A stretch of 21,865 bases of DNA, taken from NCBI GenBank assembly GCA_937951955.1, contig CALGAD010000081.1, forward strand, positions 1 through 21,865. Direction: 5' to 3'. This document shows, piece after piece, positions 8,283 to 16,832 of this stretch (positions within the stretch are counted from its first letter, which is position 1; every line of letters begins with the position of its first letter). The notes beneath the pieces were generated by a model. It did not search any database. It saw only the letters and a list, made by a program, of their open reading frames with translations, and had not been told where the DNA came from. The translations under genes and the position numbers were made by a program. The DNA is from an uncultured Bacillaceae bacterium. Lineage in GTDB: Bacteria; Bacillota; Bacilli; Bacillales; Caldibacillaceae.

Positions 8283-9506
8283 ATGGATCCAGTCGATATC
8301 ATGCTCAATCAAAACCATGTCACCCCGCTTTATCAACCTGTTTTCATTGCCGACACACATCTTGTTGTCGGTTACGATGTTTTTCCATACTTTAATAAAG
8401 CAGAAGATGAACTAGAATCGCTCGATTGGTTTTTTCAGGATCCATCCATTCCAGAAGAATTTCGTCAGGAGATTCATCATGTAATTATCAAAAAGTCACT
8501 GGATTATTACATAGAACAAGACGAACCGTCCCTTTTTTTGTTTCTCGACTATGATTCCCATATCATTTTAAAAGACCGGGGTGAAGGTTTATTAAATATA
8601 TTAGAGGGTTATAAAGAACGAGGGGTTCAATTCAATAAAATCGTTATTCAATTACGCGATGAATTTCCTCAAGAAGAAATCGATGCTGTACGGGTATTGT
8701 TCAACTATTTGAAATCCCTCGGTATTCTCGTGGCGCTCGATCATATCGGTTTGAAAAACGGCAACCTGGAACGCCTGGCTTATCTAATGCCGAATATCGT
8801 TAAAATTGATTTGAGTTTTCTCAATCGTGAAGGGCTGCCCCAGTTATACCGGGATATCCATTATTCCCTTACGTTACTGTCACAAAAAATTGGCGCCACA
8901 ATTATGTTTAAAGGAATTTCTACATACAGCCAGCTGCATCATGCCTGGCAAAATGGCGGCCGCTTTTATCAGGGCAGTTATTTAAAAGCACCACAAGCAG
9001 AATTTGTGGAGCCGACCATTTGTAAGGAAACCTTACAGCAAGATTTCCAGATGTTTGTCGAATATGAACGCAAAAAAATCCAGGCGCAAATCGATGTTGC
9101 CCTGCAAATTAACCAACAACTCAAAACGATTTTAGCGAAAATCGATCGACAAGATCACTACGATGAAATTATCCAGGAAGTGGCAAAAGCTTGCGACGAT
9201 TTTACTTTCCGTATCTACATAACGGATCATACCGGTTTGCAACTATCCAGTAATATTGAAAAAAATAAAGACGGAAAGTGGGAACTCCATCCTGAAAGTC
9301 GTCATAAAAACTGGAGCTGGCGTCCTTACTTTTTCGAAAATGTCGCCAAAATGACTGTGGAAAAACGGGGGATTTTATCCGATTTATATACGGACATCGA
9401 CCGCAATGAACAGATTCGGACTTTCTCCTATCCATTAACGGATCAACTTTTTATTTTCCTCGATATCCCCTATTCTTATTTATTCGAACAGGAAGGTTTA
9501 TTGTAA
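8283..9506 (+). CDS. ykuI: YkuI-like protein: degenerate EAL domain plus YkuI_C domain
   Basis: A 407-residue cytoplasmic protein with an N-terminal EAL fold (about 5-240), a helical linker rich in charged residues (about 245-300), and a C-terminal PAS-like YkuI_C domain (about 305-405; FRIYITDHTG, NWSWRPYF, FSYPL, PYSYLFEQEG). The EAL site is badly eroded. The EAL glutamate is D32 (GYDVF), the metal-binding asparagine is D89, the next glutamate is Q123, the DD pair is D153-H154, and the EGVE segment reads KGIS at 210-213. K174 and Q230 remain. Phosphodiesterase activity is therefore unlikely; a c-di-GMP receptor or a sensor that has lost binding is more plausible. The ATG at 8283 has GGAGGTG 6 nt upstream; the in-frame TTG at 8268 overlaps that site and is rejected. 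Residue equivalences are from a mental alignment with B. subtilis YkuI. Confidence 0.9.
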   Translation: MDPVDIMLNQNHVTPLYQPVFIADTHLVVGYDVFPYFNKAEDELESLDWFFQDPSIPEEFRQEIHHVIIKKSLDYYIEQDEPSLFLFLDYDSHIILKDRGEGLLNILEGYKERGVQFNKIVIQLRDEFPQEEIDAVRVLFNYLKSLGILVALDHIGLKNGNLERLAYLMPNIVKIDLSFLNREGLPQLYRDIHYSLTLLSQKIGATIMFKGISTYSQLHHAWQNGGRFYQGSYLKAPQAEFVEPTICKETLQQDFQMFVEYERKKIQAQIDVALQINQQLKTILAKIDRQDHYDEIIQEVAKACDDFTFRIYITDHTGLQLSSNIEKNKDGKWELHPESRHKNWSWRPYFFENVAKMTVEKRGILSDLYTDIDRNEQIRTFSYPLTDQLFIFLDIPYSYLFEQEGLL

Positions 9507-9563
9507 AAGCGGAATAAGTCTTTTCTGCTTTGTCTTTAAAACCATTTCTGCAAGGTCCTTTAT

Positions 9564-9611
9564 AAAAAAAGAGCATCCGGAAGCTGGCAGTTGTCAGCTT
9601 TCTGGATGCTC
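9564..9611 (-). terminator. terminator of the opuC operon, possibly bidirectional
   Basis: A long hairpin with arms 9571-9586 and 9594-9611 (GAGCATCC...GCTG against its complement, one bulge) is followed on the minus strand by seven T (9570-9564). It lies 13 nt beyond the last opuC stop. On the plus strand the tail is only ATATTTT, so termination of the convergent ykuI transcript is weaker but possible. Confidence 0.88.
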
Positions 9612-9623
9612 ATATTTTAAGGT

Positions 9624-10298
9624 TTATTCATGTCCGATCGATATCAAACCATTACGCTTTTTCCCGGGTGCAAGCTTCCGTTCCAATAAGCCAAGGAACC
9701 AATCGGCGATGACAGCCATTAATGCGGTCGGGATGACACCTGCTAAAATAATCACCGTACCGTCCGAGGCGTTCGTTCCCCGTAAAATAATATCCCCAAG
9801 ACCGCCTGCCCCGATAAATGTGCCAATTGTTGCAATCCCGATTGTGATAACAAGGGCTGTGCGCAAGCCTGCCATAATCACCGATAAAGCTAATGGTAGC
9901 TCCACCATGCGTAAAATTTGGAACCGGGTCATCCCCATCCCTTTACCTGCTTCAATCATTGACGGGTCGACTTGATGAATACCCGTATACGTATTTTTGA
10001 TGATAGGAAGCAGCGAATACAAAAACAAAGCAAAGACTACTGTATTCGGCCCTAAACCGAGCACGAGCATCAAGACCGCCAGCATGGCCAGGGAGGGGAT
10101 CGTTTGAATAACATTCGCTAGTGAAATCACCCACGGACTCAGCTTTTTATAATGGGCGATAAATATACCGACGGGAATTCCGACTAGAGCGCCAAACAAA
10201 ACACCATAGGCGGACATGAGAAACTGCCGGCCAAACTGTTCCAGCACATACCACGCATTATGAGTGTAATAAAGTAATAAATCTTGCAGGATCTCCAC
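9624..10298 (-). CDS. opuCD: osmoprotectant ABC transporter permease, OpuCD-like
   Basis: The second permease of a glycine betaine/carnitine/choline-type importer, an inner-membrane protein of 224 residues with about five to six hydrophobic segments. The cytoplasmic EAA coupling loop is clear at about 116-146 (EAGKGMGMTRFQILRMVELP). The start is GTG: its G is shared with the preceding TAG stop (a 1-nt overlap), and GAGGAGGGG lies 5 nt upstream, so translation is coupled to the substrate-binding protein. It is the last gene of the operon and is followed by a strong terminator. The operon order ATPase-permease-binding protein-permease is that of OpuC and OpuB. Confidence 0.92.
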   Translation of the reverse strand: MEILQDLLLYYTHNAWYVLEQFGRQFLMSAYGVLFGALVGIPVGIFIAHYKKLSPWVISLANVIQTIPSLAMLAVLMLVLGLGPNTVVFALFLYSLLPIIKNTYTGIHQVDPSMIEAGKGMGMTRFQILRMVELPLALSVIMAGLRTALVITIGIATIGTFIGAGGLGDIILRGTNASDGTVIILAGVIPTALMAVIADWFLGLLERKLAPGKKRNGLISIGHE

Positions 10299-11218
10299 TA
10301 GTTCCCCTCCTCAAAATAATTATTTTCTTCGAGAAATTCCCGGGCAACCACGACCGGTTCCCGCATTTTTCCGTCCGCTTCATAGTTTAACTGTTGCATT
10401 TTCTCGGTAGTTATCGTTCCCGCCAATTTCGATAATATCTCTTTTAATTCCGGATGCTGGCGTAATATTTCGTTCCGGGCGACCATCGAAGTATCGTAAG
10501 GAGGGAAAAAGCGCAAATCGTCCTCTAAAATCACTAAATCGAAAGCCGATATCCGGCCATCACTGGAATATGCAAGAACAACATCCATTTCATCATTCGC
10601 CAATGCCTGATAAACAAGACCGATCTGCATCGGGTAAATATTTGGAAACTCAAATCCATACGCTTCAATAAACCCTTGATAGCCATCTCCTTCCCGATGC
10701 ATCCAGTGATTGTCGACCCCGAAACGCAATTCATCAGCTAACGGCTCTAAATCAGATACCTTTTCCAAATTGTATTTTGCGGCAAGCTCTTTCGAGACCG
10801 TAAAGGCATACGTATTTTCAAACCCGTACGAATCAAACCAGGTCTGATCATATCGTTCTTGAAATTCCCTCTGGACGATCGCCAGAGCTTCGTCCGGATC
10901 CTTTACCGGATCCATTTGCAGGGCACCGGTTAAATCCGTTCCGGTATAGCGGGTCGACGTGATATCCACTGCTTCTTCAAGCATCGCTTGATGTTGTACC
11001 GTTGCGGTACCGAGGTTTTTAACCATCATGACATCTAAATCCGTATAATGTTCGATCATGAGGCGTATCATCTCACCCATGATTTGCGACTCAGACGTAT
11101 TTAATGTGCCGATCCGAATCGTATCTTCCGGCGCCCCGCTTAAACCGGGTAAGGAACAACCAGAAAGCAGAAACACAGCAACTAACACGGCGAGTATCGA
11201 TTTTCGTAATTTCACCAT
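10298..11218 (-). CDS. opuCC: osmoprotectant-binding lipoprotein, OpuCC-like
   Basis: The extracellular substrate-binding lipoprotein of the importer, 306 residues. The signal peptide is KLRKS followed by a hydrophobic stretch and lipobox LLSGC, with the lipidated cysteine at residue 21. The mature part begins with an IRIGTLNTSESQIMGEM segment typical of OpuAC-type binding proteins (OpuBC/OpuCC/ProX). The ATG at 11218 is chosen over an in-frame GTG at 11239 because AGGAAGG lies 8 nt before it and because it starts directly with a signal peptide. That ribosome binding site overlaps the opuCB stop codon, so the genes are coupled. Whether the ligand is broad (OpuC) or mainly choline (OpuB) cannot be settled by eye. 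Confidence 0.92.
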   Translation of the reverse strand: MVKLRKSILAVLVAVFLLSGCSLPGLSGAPEDTIRIGTLNTSESQIMGEMIRLMIEHYTDLDVMMVKNLGTATVQHQAMLEEAVDITSTRYTGTDLTGALQMDPVKDPDEALAIVQREFQERYDQTWFDSYGFENTYAFTVSKELAAKYNLEKVSDLEPLADELRFGVDNHWMHREGDGYQGFIEAYGFEFPNIYPMQIGLVYQALANDEMDVVLAYSSDGRISAFDLVILEDDLRFFPPYDTSMVARNEILRQHPELKEILSKLAGTITTEKMQQLNYEADGKMREPVVVAREFLEENNYFEEGN

Positions 11219-11231
11219 AAACGCTTCCTTC

Positions 11232-11885
11232 CTAAACACGGGCTTTCATCCCTTTAAGCCCTTTTGGCGTCACCCATTCCTCGACTTTTCCTAAAAACAA
11301 ATCCGTTAGTAATGCAAGGATTGTCACAGGAATCGCTCCGGCAAGAATTAAATCCGGCCGGTACAGGTTCATACCACTAAAAATATAATCGCCCAGTCCG
11401 CCAGCACCGATATAAGAGGCTAATGTCGCCCAGCCAATCACAAACACGGTGGACAGACGAACCCCTGCCATGATCACCGGCATCGCTAAAGGAATTTCTA
11501 CGAGGGTAATTTGTTCCCACTGGGTCATCCCCATCCCCTTTCCAGCTTCCTTCAAATCTTTATTCACTCCGTGGATGCCAATATACGTATTTCGCAGGAT
11601 CGGCATTAGCGAATAAATCCATAAAGCAACAATGGCAGGCATTTTCCCGACGCCGAGCAAAGGAATAATTAACGCTAAAATCGCAAAACTCGGTATCGTC
11701 TGCAGGATTCCGATCACTCCGAGCACCACATTGGCCAGTTTCTGAATCCGGGTCAGAAGTATTCCTAAGGGAACAGCGAGAACTGTTCCGAGAATGACGG
11801 AAATAATTGAAATATAGATATGTTCCCACATTTTCAGTAGAAAATCCGAACCATTTTCACTAAAAAATTGTATAAATGTATCCAA
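11232..11885 (-). CDS. opuCB: osmoprotectant ABC transporter permease, OpuCB-like
   Basis: The first permease of the importer, 217 residues with about five to six membrane segments and the EAA loop at about 113-143 (EAGKGMGMTQWEQITLVEIP). It is clearly paralogous to the other permease of the operon, sharing EAGKGMGMT, IMAG and IGAGGLGD blocks. The start is TTG with GGAGG 7 nt upstream. That ribosome binding site directly follows the TAA of the ATPase gene (TAAGGAGGAG), with 12 nt between the two reading frames, so the operon is compact and translationally coupled. Confidence 0.92.
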   Translation of the reverse strand: MDTFIQFFSENGSDFLLKMWEHIYISIISVILGTVLAVPLGILLTRIQKLANVVLGVIGILQTIPSFAILALIIPLLGVGKMPAIVALWIYSLMPILRNTYIGIHGVNKDLKEAGKGMGMTQWEQITLVEIPLAMPVIMAGVRLSTVFVIGWATLASYIGAGGLGDYIFSGMNLYRPDLILAGAIPVTILALLTDLFLGKVEEWVTPKGLKGMKARV

Positions 11886-11897
11886 ACCATCTCCTCC

Positions 11898-13034
11898 TTA
11901 CAAACCGTTCGCTTGGGAGTCGCCCCATATCGAATCGTAAACAACATCTACAAGATTCGACCGGGTAATAATTCCGACTAGCTTGTTTTCTTCATCCACA
12001 ATGGGCACGTATTTCAAACCTCTTTTTAAAATAGTCTGCATTGTATCGCGAACAAGGGTACCCTTTTCCACTTTATAAACATTGCGCAGCATCGCATCGG
12101 CCACGGTTTTTGCTTTTGAACGGGCTTCATTTACGATGCCGAAGTCAATATAACCTTCCAATTGCTGATTCTCATTCACTACTAACAAAGAATCAACGCG
12201 ATGTTGTTTCATACTTCTAATCGCTTCTGATAGGGAAACATCTCCGGTGACTGTAACTGGATGGGGATTCATGATCTCTTCTACTGTTTGTACCTGGGGA
12301 CGCTGGGAGTCAAGCCGATCCTTACCGATAAATTCCTCAACAAATTCATTCGCGGGATTGCGTAAAATCTCATCCGGCGTATCAAATTGGACAATACTGC
12401 CGTCACGCATGATGACAATCCGATCGGCGAGTTTCAATGCTTCATCCATATCGTGAGTAACAAAAACAATGGTTTTATCAAGCCTTCTTTGTAATTTCTT
12501 AAATTCCGTTTGCAACGAATCCCTCGTGATCGGGTCCAGAGCACCGAAGGGTTCGTCCATTAAAATTAATGGTTGATCGGCTGCAAGGGCTCGCAAGACA
12601 CCGATTCTTTGCTGCTGACCACCACTTAATTCATGGGGAAAGCGATCCAGGTAGTCCGGAGTCATATCGACGAGGTCTAATAATTCCTCCGCTCGCTTCC
12701 GGCGTTTTTCTGGGGACCATTTCAACAGACGGGGAACAAGGGAAATATTTTGTTCAATCGTCATGTGAGGAAATAAACCGATTTGTTGAATCACATAACC
12801 GATTTTCCGCCGCAACCGAACGGGATCCATCTCTAAAATATTTTCGCCATCGATGTATATTTTTCCCGATGTCGGTTCAATGAGGCGGTTAATCATTTTC
12901 ATCGTCGTTGTTTTTCCACAACCACTCGGGCCGATTAAAACAATAAATTCCCCCTTTTCAATTTCAAAATTTAAATCATTGACTGCTCGCTTTTTTCCTT
13001 TATATACTTTCGAAACGTGTTCGAACTTAAGCAA
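11898..13034 (-). CDS. opuCA: osmoprotectant ABC transporter ATPase with CBS domains, OpuCA-like
   Basis: The ATPase driving import of compatible solutes, 378 residues. Walker A is GPSGCGKT at 35-42, the Q-loop is near 83, the signature LSGGQ is at 136-140, Walker B is LILMDEP at 156-162, and the switch histidine is in THD (about 193-195). Two C-terminal CBS domains (about 251-305 and 309-365) match OpuCA, where they are linked to ionic-strength or nucleotide gating. The start is TTG with GGAGGTG 5 nt upstream; no nearby ATG is better placed. It is the first gene of a four-gene operon. No GbsR/OpcR-type regulator gene is adjacent. Confidence 0.94.
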   Translation of the reverse strand: MLKFEHVSKVYKGKKRAVNDLNFEIEKGEFIVLIGPSGCGKTTTMKMINRLIEPTSGKIYIDGENILEMDPVRLRRKIGYVIQQIGLFPHMTIEQNISLVPRLLKWSPEKRRKRAEELLDLVDMTPDYLDRFPHELSGGQQQRIGVLRALAADQPLILMDEPFGALDPITRDSLQTEFKKLQRRLDKTIVFVTHDMDEALKLADRIVIMRDGSIVQFDTPDEILRNPANEFVEEFIGKDRLDSQRPQVQTVEEIMNPHPVTVTGDVSLSEAIRSMKQHRVDSLLVVNENQQLEGYIDFGIVNEARSKAKTVADAMLRNVYKVEKGTLVRDTMQTILKRGLKYVPIVDEENKLVGIITRSNLVDVVYDSIWGDSQANGL

Positions 13035-13429
13035 AATAGCACCTCCAAATAAAATACCTTCTTGAAATATAGTTTTTATTGTATAAAAAACAGCGGAAGA
13101 TTAAAAGTTCACAAACTGTACATAAATTTTCATATGACTAAATTGATAAGGATGAATTCAAAAGATTGTCTACAAAACTAAAAATCCCTCTGATATCCTC
13201 CCGTATGCTCCCATTTCCTCCAAATTCCTTTTTATTGGCAAATCAAACCAAAAAATTTCTATCCTTTTTGGGTATTTTTTCCCGGAGAAAATTTTCTAGC
13301 TGTATACGTAAGCCAAAAATGGGGTAAATAAAGACCGTTCAAAAGAGCGAGTAAATTCGGGTTGCTCACCGGGATGACCGATTGTAGAAAAAATCTTATG
13401 AGGTGCAGCGCAACATTGGAAATCTTTTT
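13035..13429 (-). other. opuC upstream region, with a 10-bp-periodic CTCC tract
   Basis: This region between the MATE terminator and opuCA must hold the opuC promoter, but I found no convincing -35/-10 pair. TACAAT and TATACA occur near 13079-13086 on the minus strand without a good -35. At 13185-13234 a CTC or CTCC motif recurs at 13188, 13198, 13208 and 13218, exactly every 10 bp. No gene is supported; the frame at 13259-13471 overlaps the terminator and looks random. Confidence 0.4.
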
Positions 13430-13475
13430 GAAAATAAAAAAGAGCACAGAAAGCTGTAAAAATCTTTCCATGCTC
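13430..13475 (-). terminator. terminator of the MATE gene
   Basis: Arms 13464-13475 (GAGCATGGAAAG on the minus strand) and 13442-13453 (CTTTCTGTGCTC) form a 12-bp stem with two G-U pairs, followed by TTTTTTATTTTC. It begins about 18 nt after the stop codon of the MATE gene. Confidence 0.88.
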
Positions 13476-13492
13476 TCATTGCGCTATTTATA

Positions 13493-14887
13493 CTAAACAA
13501 GTTCCCGGGCATACCATTTGTCGCCGCGGAAACGCCATATAAATATCGTCCCTCTGATGACCCATTCAATCACCATGGCACTCCATACACCGATAATGCC
13601 AAATCCGAAAACAATCCCCAATACATAACCTAAAATAACCCGAATTAACCACATCGTCAGTAATGAAGTAATCGTTGTGAACGTTGAATCCCCTGCTGCC
13701 CGTAAGGAAGAGGGTAAAATAAAACTTTGTGACCAGAAAAGGGGCTGGGTTACCGCACATAGCAAGACAAGCATAAAAATGGATGGAATAATTTCTGGCG
13801 CCGGATTAAATAAGCGAATCAATAACGGAAACAAAGGCAGGACGATGGCAGCTGCGATAATAAATAAAATCGCACCAAGCATATTAAACGATTTAACAAA
13901 TTTGCGGGCATCGGCTATGTTTCTTCTACCTAAACTTTGACCGACCACGGTAACGATGGCAATCGATAGAGCGATAGGACCGACTTGTAACAGCAGGACA
14001 AAACTGTTGGCAATGGCATTGGTCGCGATTGCCAGTGTCCCGAGTTGAACGATGAAAGTTTGTGTCAACAGTTTTCCGCCATTAAAAAATAATTGCTCTG
14101 CAGCAAAGGGAATACCGATAAACAGCACTTTTTTCTGTATTGAAAAATCAAGGTTGAAAATATTCCGGATTTTAAATTTTATCGTCTCATTGAATTTAAC
14201 TAAATAAATGAGTGAGGCGATCATGCCTAATATTCTTGCTGTCAAAACAGAAATAACGAGACCGGTAATACTCAAATGTAACATTGTGATAAATAAAACA
14301 TTTAATAGCGTATTGAGCACATTCATCATTAACGATAAACCTAATACGGGTTTCGTATCACCAACACCCCGCAAAGCACCGGTGACCGCTTGATAAATAG
14401 CGAAAAATGGATAGGAAAGACTGCTGCCGATGAGGTACAACTTCCCATTTTGTAAAACCACCGGCTCGGCACTACCGAACAATAAGCTTAAAACGGACTC
14501 ATTAAAGACGATCATGAGCACACTGAGCACAATGGAAAACAAACTGACAACAAATATCGACTGTGCCGTCGTTTTCGCCACCATCTCCATATTCCCTTTA
14601 CCTTTAAACTGGGCAACAATTACGGTCCCACCGGTGGCAACGGCAATAAACACCTGGATTAAAAAAATATTGATAGAGTCAACCATATTAACAGCACTTA
14701 CGGCTGCCATTCCAGCAGATGAAATCATTGCCGTATTTAATAAACTCATGATCACGATGAACGCCTGGTCGACCAAAATCGGAATCGTTATGCGAATAAT
14801 ATCCCTATAATTAAGAAATTCCCCTGTAAAATATTGATCCAGGAGATGGACCGTCCCTTGTTTTAATTTTACTTTTAAACTAGCCAA
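13493..14887 (-). CDS. MATE-family multidrug efflux protein
   Basis: An inner-membrane cation-coupled antiporter of about 464 residues with two MatE repeats (about 30-195 and 250-420) and 12 hydrophobic segments. ILVDQAF near 37-43 and GALRGVGDTKPV near 165-176 are typical of the family, the latter pointing to NorM/DinF-like Firmicute members. Substrate cannot be inferred. The start is odd: the only in-frame start before the conserved region is a TTG at 14887, while the strong AAAGGAG is 18 nt upstream. A five-codon frame (ATG at 14894, stop TAG) fits that ribosome binding site and overlaps the TTG. Either translation is coupled through this mini-frame, or a single-base deletion or sequencing error separates the true ATG from the gene. 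It is monocistronic with its own terminator. Confidence 0.9.
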   Translation of the reverse strand: MASLKVKLKQGTVHLLDQYFTGEFLNYRDIIRITIPILVDQAFIVIMSLLNTAMISSAGMAAVSAVNMVDSINIFLIQVFIAVATGGTVIVAQFKGKGNMEMVAKTTAQSIFVVSLFSIVLSVLMIVFNESVLSLLFGSAEPVVLQNGKLYLIGSSLSYPFFAIYQAVTGALRGVGDTKPVLGLSLMMNVLNTLLNVLFITMLHLSITGLVISVLTARILGMIASLIYLVKFNETIKFKIRNIFNLDFSIQKKVLFIGIPFAAEQLFFNGGKLLTQTFIVQLGTLAIATNAIANSFVLLLQVGPIALSIAIVTVVGQSLGRRNIADARKFVKSFNMLGAILFIIAAAIVLPLFPLLIRLFNPAPEIIPSIFMLVLLCAVTQPLFWSQSFILPSSLRAAGDSTFTTITSLLTMWLIRVILGYVLGIVFGFGIIGVWSAMVIEWVIRGTIFIWRFRGDKWYARELV

Positions 14888-15320
14888 TATCCATCACACT
14901 TCTTACTCCTTTATGTTCGTCATCATTACCCGGGATTCGGTTAAAAATATTTGATACATCCTGAACATGAATATGTATTTTTTCACAAATCTTGTATACT
15001 AGCTTTCATTTACTTTCTTACCAGTAAAAACTTTTGGGAAAATCCGTTATTTCCCACGGCAATTAAAATATTGAAATTTTCTTTCAAATAAGCCTATAAA
15101 CAATCACACGGAAGCAGGCGGTTCCTTGCTATACCCTTCCATTCTACTATTTTAGCAGAATTTGACTGACAATTGCTGAAAATCATTTTCCTTTTTCTTC
15201 GTAATTTCAAAATTTTGCATTGAGCGATCAAATATTCGCCCGCAACTAATTGTGAATGAAACAGCACAATCCTAAAATGAAGGAAAAATTTATACATTAG
15301 AAAATATTTGAAATTTTCCC
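14888..15320. other. divergent intergenic region between MATE and aminotransferase genes
   Basis: An A/T-rich region upstream of both divergent genes. The aminotransferase promoter lies at its right end. No clear MATE promoter was found; TTGTGA on the minus strand near 14983-14988 has no well-spaced -10. A minus-strand frame at 15094-15297 lacks a ribosome binding site and family features and is not called. Confidence 0.45.
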
Positions 15321-15349
15321 TTCACAAAATGATGATTATCGCTTATAAT
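15321..15349 (+). promoter_or_regulatory. promoter of the aminotransferase-rpiR operon
   Basis: TTCACA (15321-15326) and a consensus TATAAT (15344-15349) are separated by 17 nt, the best sigma-A promoter in the window. Transcription would start near 15356, about 54 nt before the ATG at 15410. Confidence 0.82.
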
Positions 15350-15409
15350 GAAGTAAAAGATTCAAAGCATTTTAATTAAGGAATGAAAAATTTCATTAAA
15401 GAGGTGTTG

Positions 15410-16792
15410 ATGGTGGCGCTTGCCCGTCCTTCCTTACCCGAGTGGGATTATTATGCCCGTACGGTAAAATCCTTCCACATGATGGAAGAGGCGAAAAAGG
15501 TCCTTCCGAATGGCGTAACGGCGAACATTAAATCCTTTGATCCGTATCCGATTGTGATGAATCATGGTAGTGGCGCGTATTTGACCGATGTCGACGGAAA
15601 TGAGTATGTGGATTATTTACTGGCTTACGGTGCGTTGATGGTGGGTCACGGTCATCCGAAAATCAAGGAAGCCATTATCCAGCAAATGGAAAGAGATGGA
15701 ACAAATCTTTTTGGCACCCCGCACGAACTGGAAGTCACCCTTGGTAAAAGAATTCAACAGTACTACCCAAGTATGGAATTATTGCGTTATACGAATTCAG
15801 GAACAGAAGCAACTTTGCTGGCGATTCGTCTGGCGGCCGCGTATACCGGAAAAAATGCCATCGCTAAGTTTGAAGGTCATTATCACGGCGGATACGACCA
15901 GGTGCTGTTCAGTATTAACCCTGATAAACAGGAGATGGGACCGGAACACGCCCCGCGTGCGGTTCCAGAATCGAAAGGAATCGATCCGTATTACCAGAAA
16001 AATACGTTCATCCTGCCCTTTAACGATTTAGAAAGCACCGAAGAAATATTGCGAAAACATCAGGATCAAATTGCAGCGGTAATTCTCGAACCCGTTCAAG
16101 GTGGATTTATTCCTGCTACCAATACATTTATGCAAGGATTGCGAAAAATTACCAAAGAATTAGGGATCGTGTTAATTTTTGATGAGGTGAAAACCGGCTT
16201 CCGTATCGGCATCGGGGGAGCGCAAGGGTATTACAACGTCAAGCCCGACTTAACCACTTTAGGAAAAGTCATCGGAGGCGGATTCCCCTTCGGTATTGTC
16301 GGTGGAAAACGGGAAATCATGATGGAAAGTGCTCCGCGCGCTTCCGCTGATGTTTTTGATATCAGTCAAAGTAAAAAGTCAAAGGCAAGCGAAGTCTTGT
16401 TCCATAGCGGCACCTATAACGGACATCCAACCGTTCTGGCAGTAGCCCATACAGTACTTGATATTTTAGAAGAGGACGGGAATCACACACTGGAATATGC
16501 CGAGGAACTGAAATCGTCCCTGGAACAACTGTTTTTCAAAAAGGGCATTCCGATGAAGGCCACTGGATTAGGTACGATATTTAATGTCGTCATCTATGAA
16601 AATGAGGTACGGAATTACCGGGAGCTGCAAAATAGCGACCTGGCAATGCGGAAAACTTTAGATTATAATTTATTGCAAGAAGGAATTTATACAAAACCTT
16701 TGAACCGCTACAGCATTTCTGTATTCCATAGAGAAAAAGAATTAGAGAAAACTTTGGATGCCTATGAAAAAGTACTCACAGAAAAAATTTAA
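15410..16792 (+). CDS. class III PLP-dependent aminotransferase, glutamate-1-semialdehyde aminomutase-like
   Basis: A fold-type I PLP enzyme of about 460 residues. In numbering from the in-frame ATG at 15383, visible motifs are NSGTEA (138-143, phosphate binding), FEGHYHGG (163-170), LEPVQGG (235-241), FDEVKTGFR (266-274, with the pyridine-nitrogen aspartate D267), and TLGKVIGGG (292-300, with the Schiff-base lysine K295). The motif spacing resembles HemL, but the role is probably not haem synthesis: there are no hem neighbours, it is longer, an extra segment near 317-336 precedes GTYNGHP, and it shares an operon with an RpiR regulator. A catabolic amino-acid or amino-ketone aminotransferase is more likely, substrate unknown. 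The start is not certain: GAGG at 15401-15404 serves ATG 15410 (5 nt) or GTG 15413 (8 nt); the upstream ATG has no spaced ribosome binding site. Confidence 0.87.
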   Translation: MVALARPSLPEWDYYARTVKSFHMMEEAKKVLPNGVTANIKSFDPYPIVMNHGSGAYLTDVDGNEYVDYLLAYGALMVGHGHPKIKEAIIQQMERDGTNLFGTPHELEVTLGKRIQQYYPSMELLRYTNSGTEATLLAIRLAAAYTGKNAIAKFEGHYHGGYDQVLFSINPDKQEMGPEHAPRAVPESKGIDPYYQKNTFILPFNDLESTEEILRKHQDQIAAVILEPVQGGFIPATNTFMQGLRKITKELGIVLIFDEVKTGFRIGIGGAQGYYNVKPDLTTLGKVIGGGFPFGIVGGKREIMMESAPRASADVFDISQSKKSKASEVLFHSGTYNGHPTVLAVAHTVLDILEEDGNHTLEYAEELKSSLEQLFFKKGIPMKATGLGTIFNVVIYENEVRNYRELQNSDLAMRKTLDYNLLQEGIYTKPLNRYSISVFHREKELEKTLDAYEKVLTEKI

Positions 16793-16832
16793 AACCGTTT
16801 AATGCATCAGTACAGGTTGGGGTGAGAAGGCG

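Noticed and set aside
15094..15297. Minus-strand 67-codon reading frame in the MATE-aminotransferase gap
   Set aside because: No ribosome binding site, unusual composition for a protein, and no recognisable motif.
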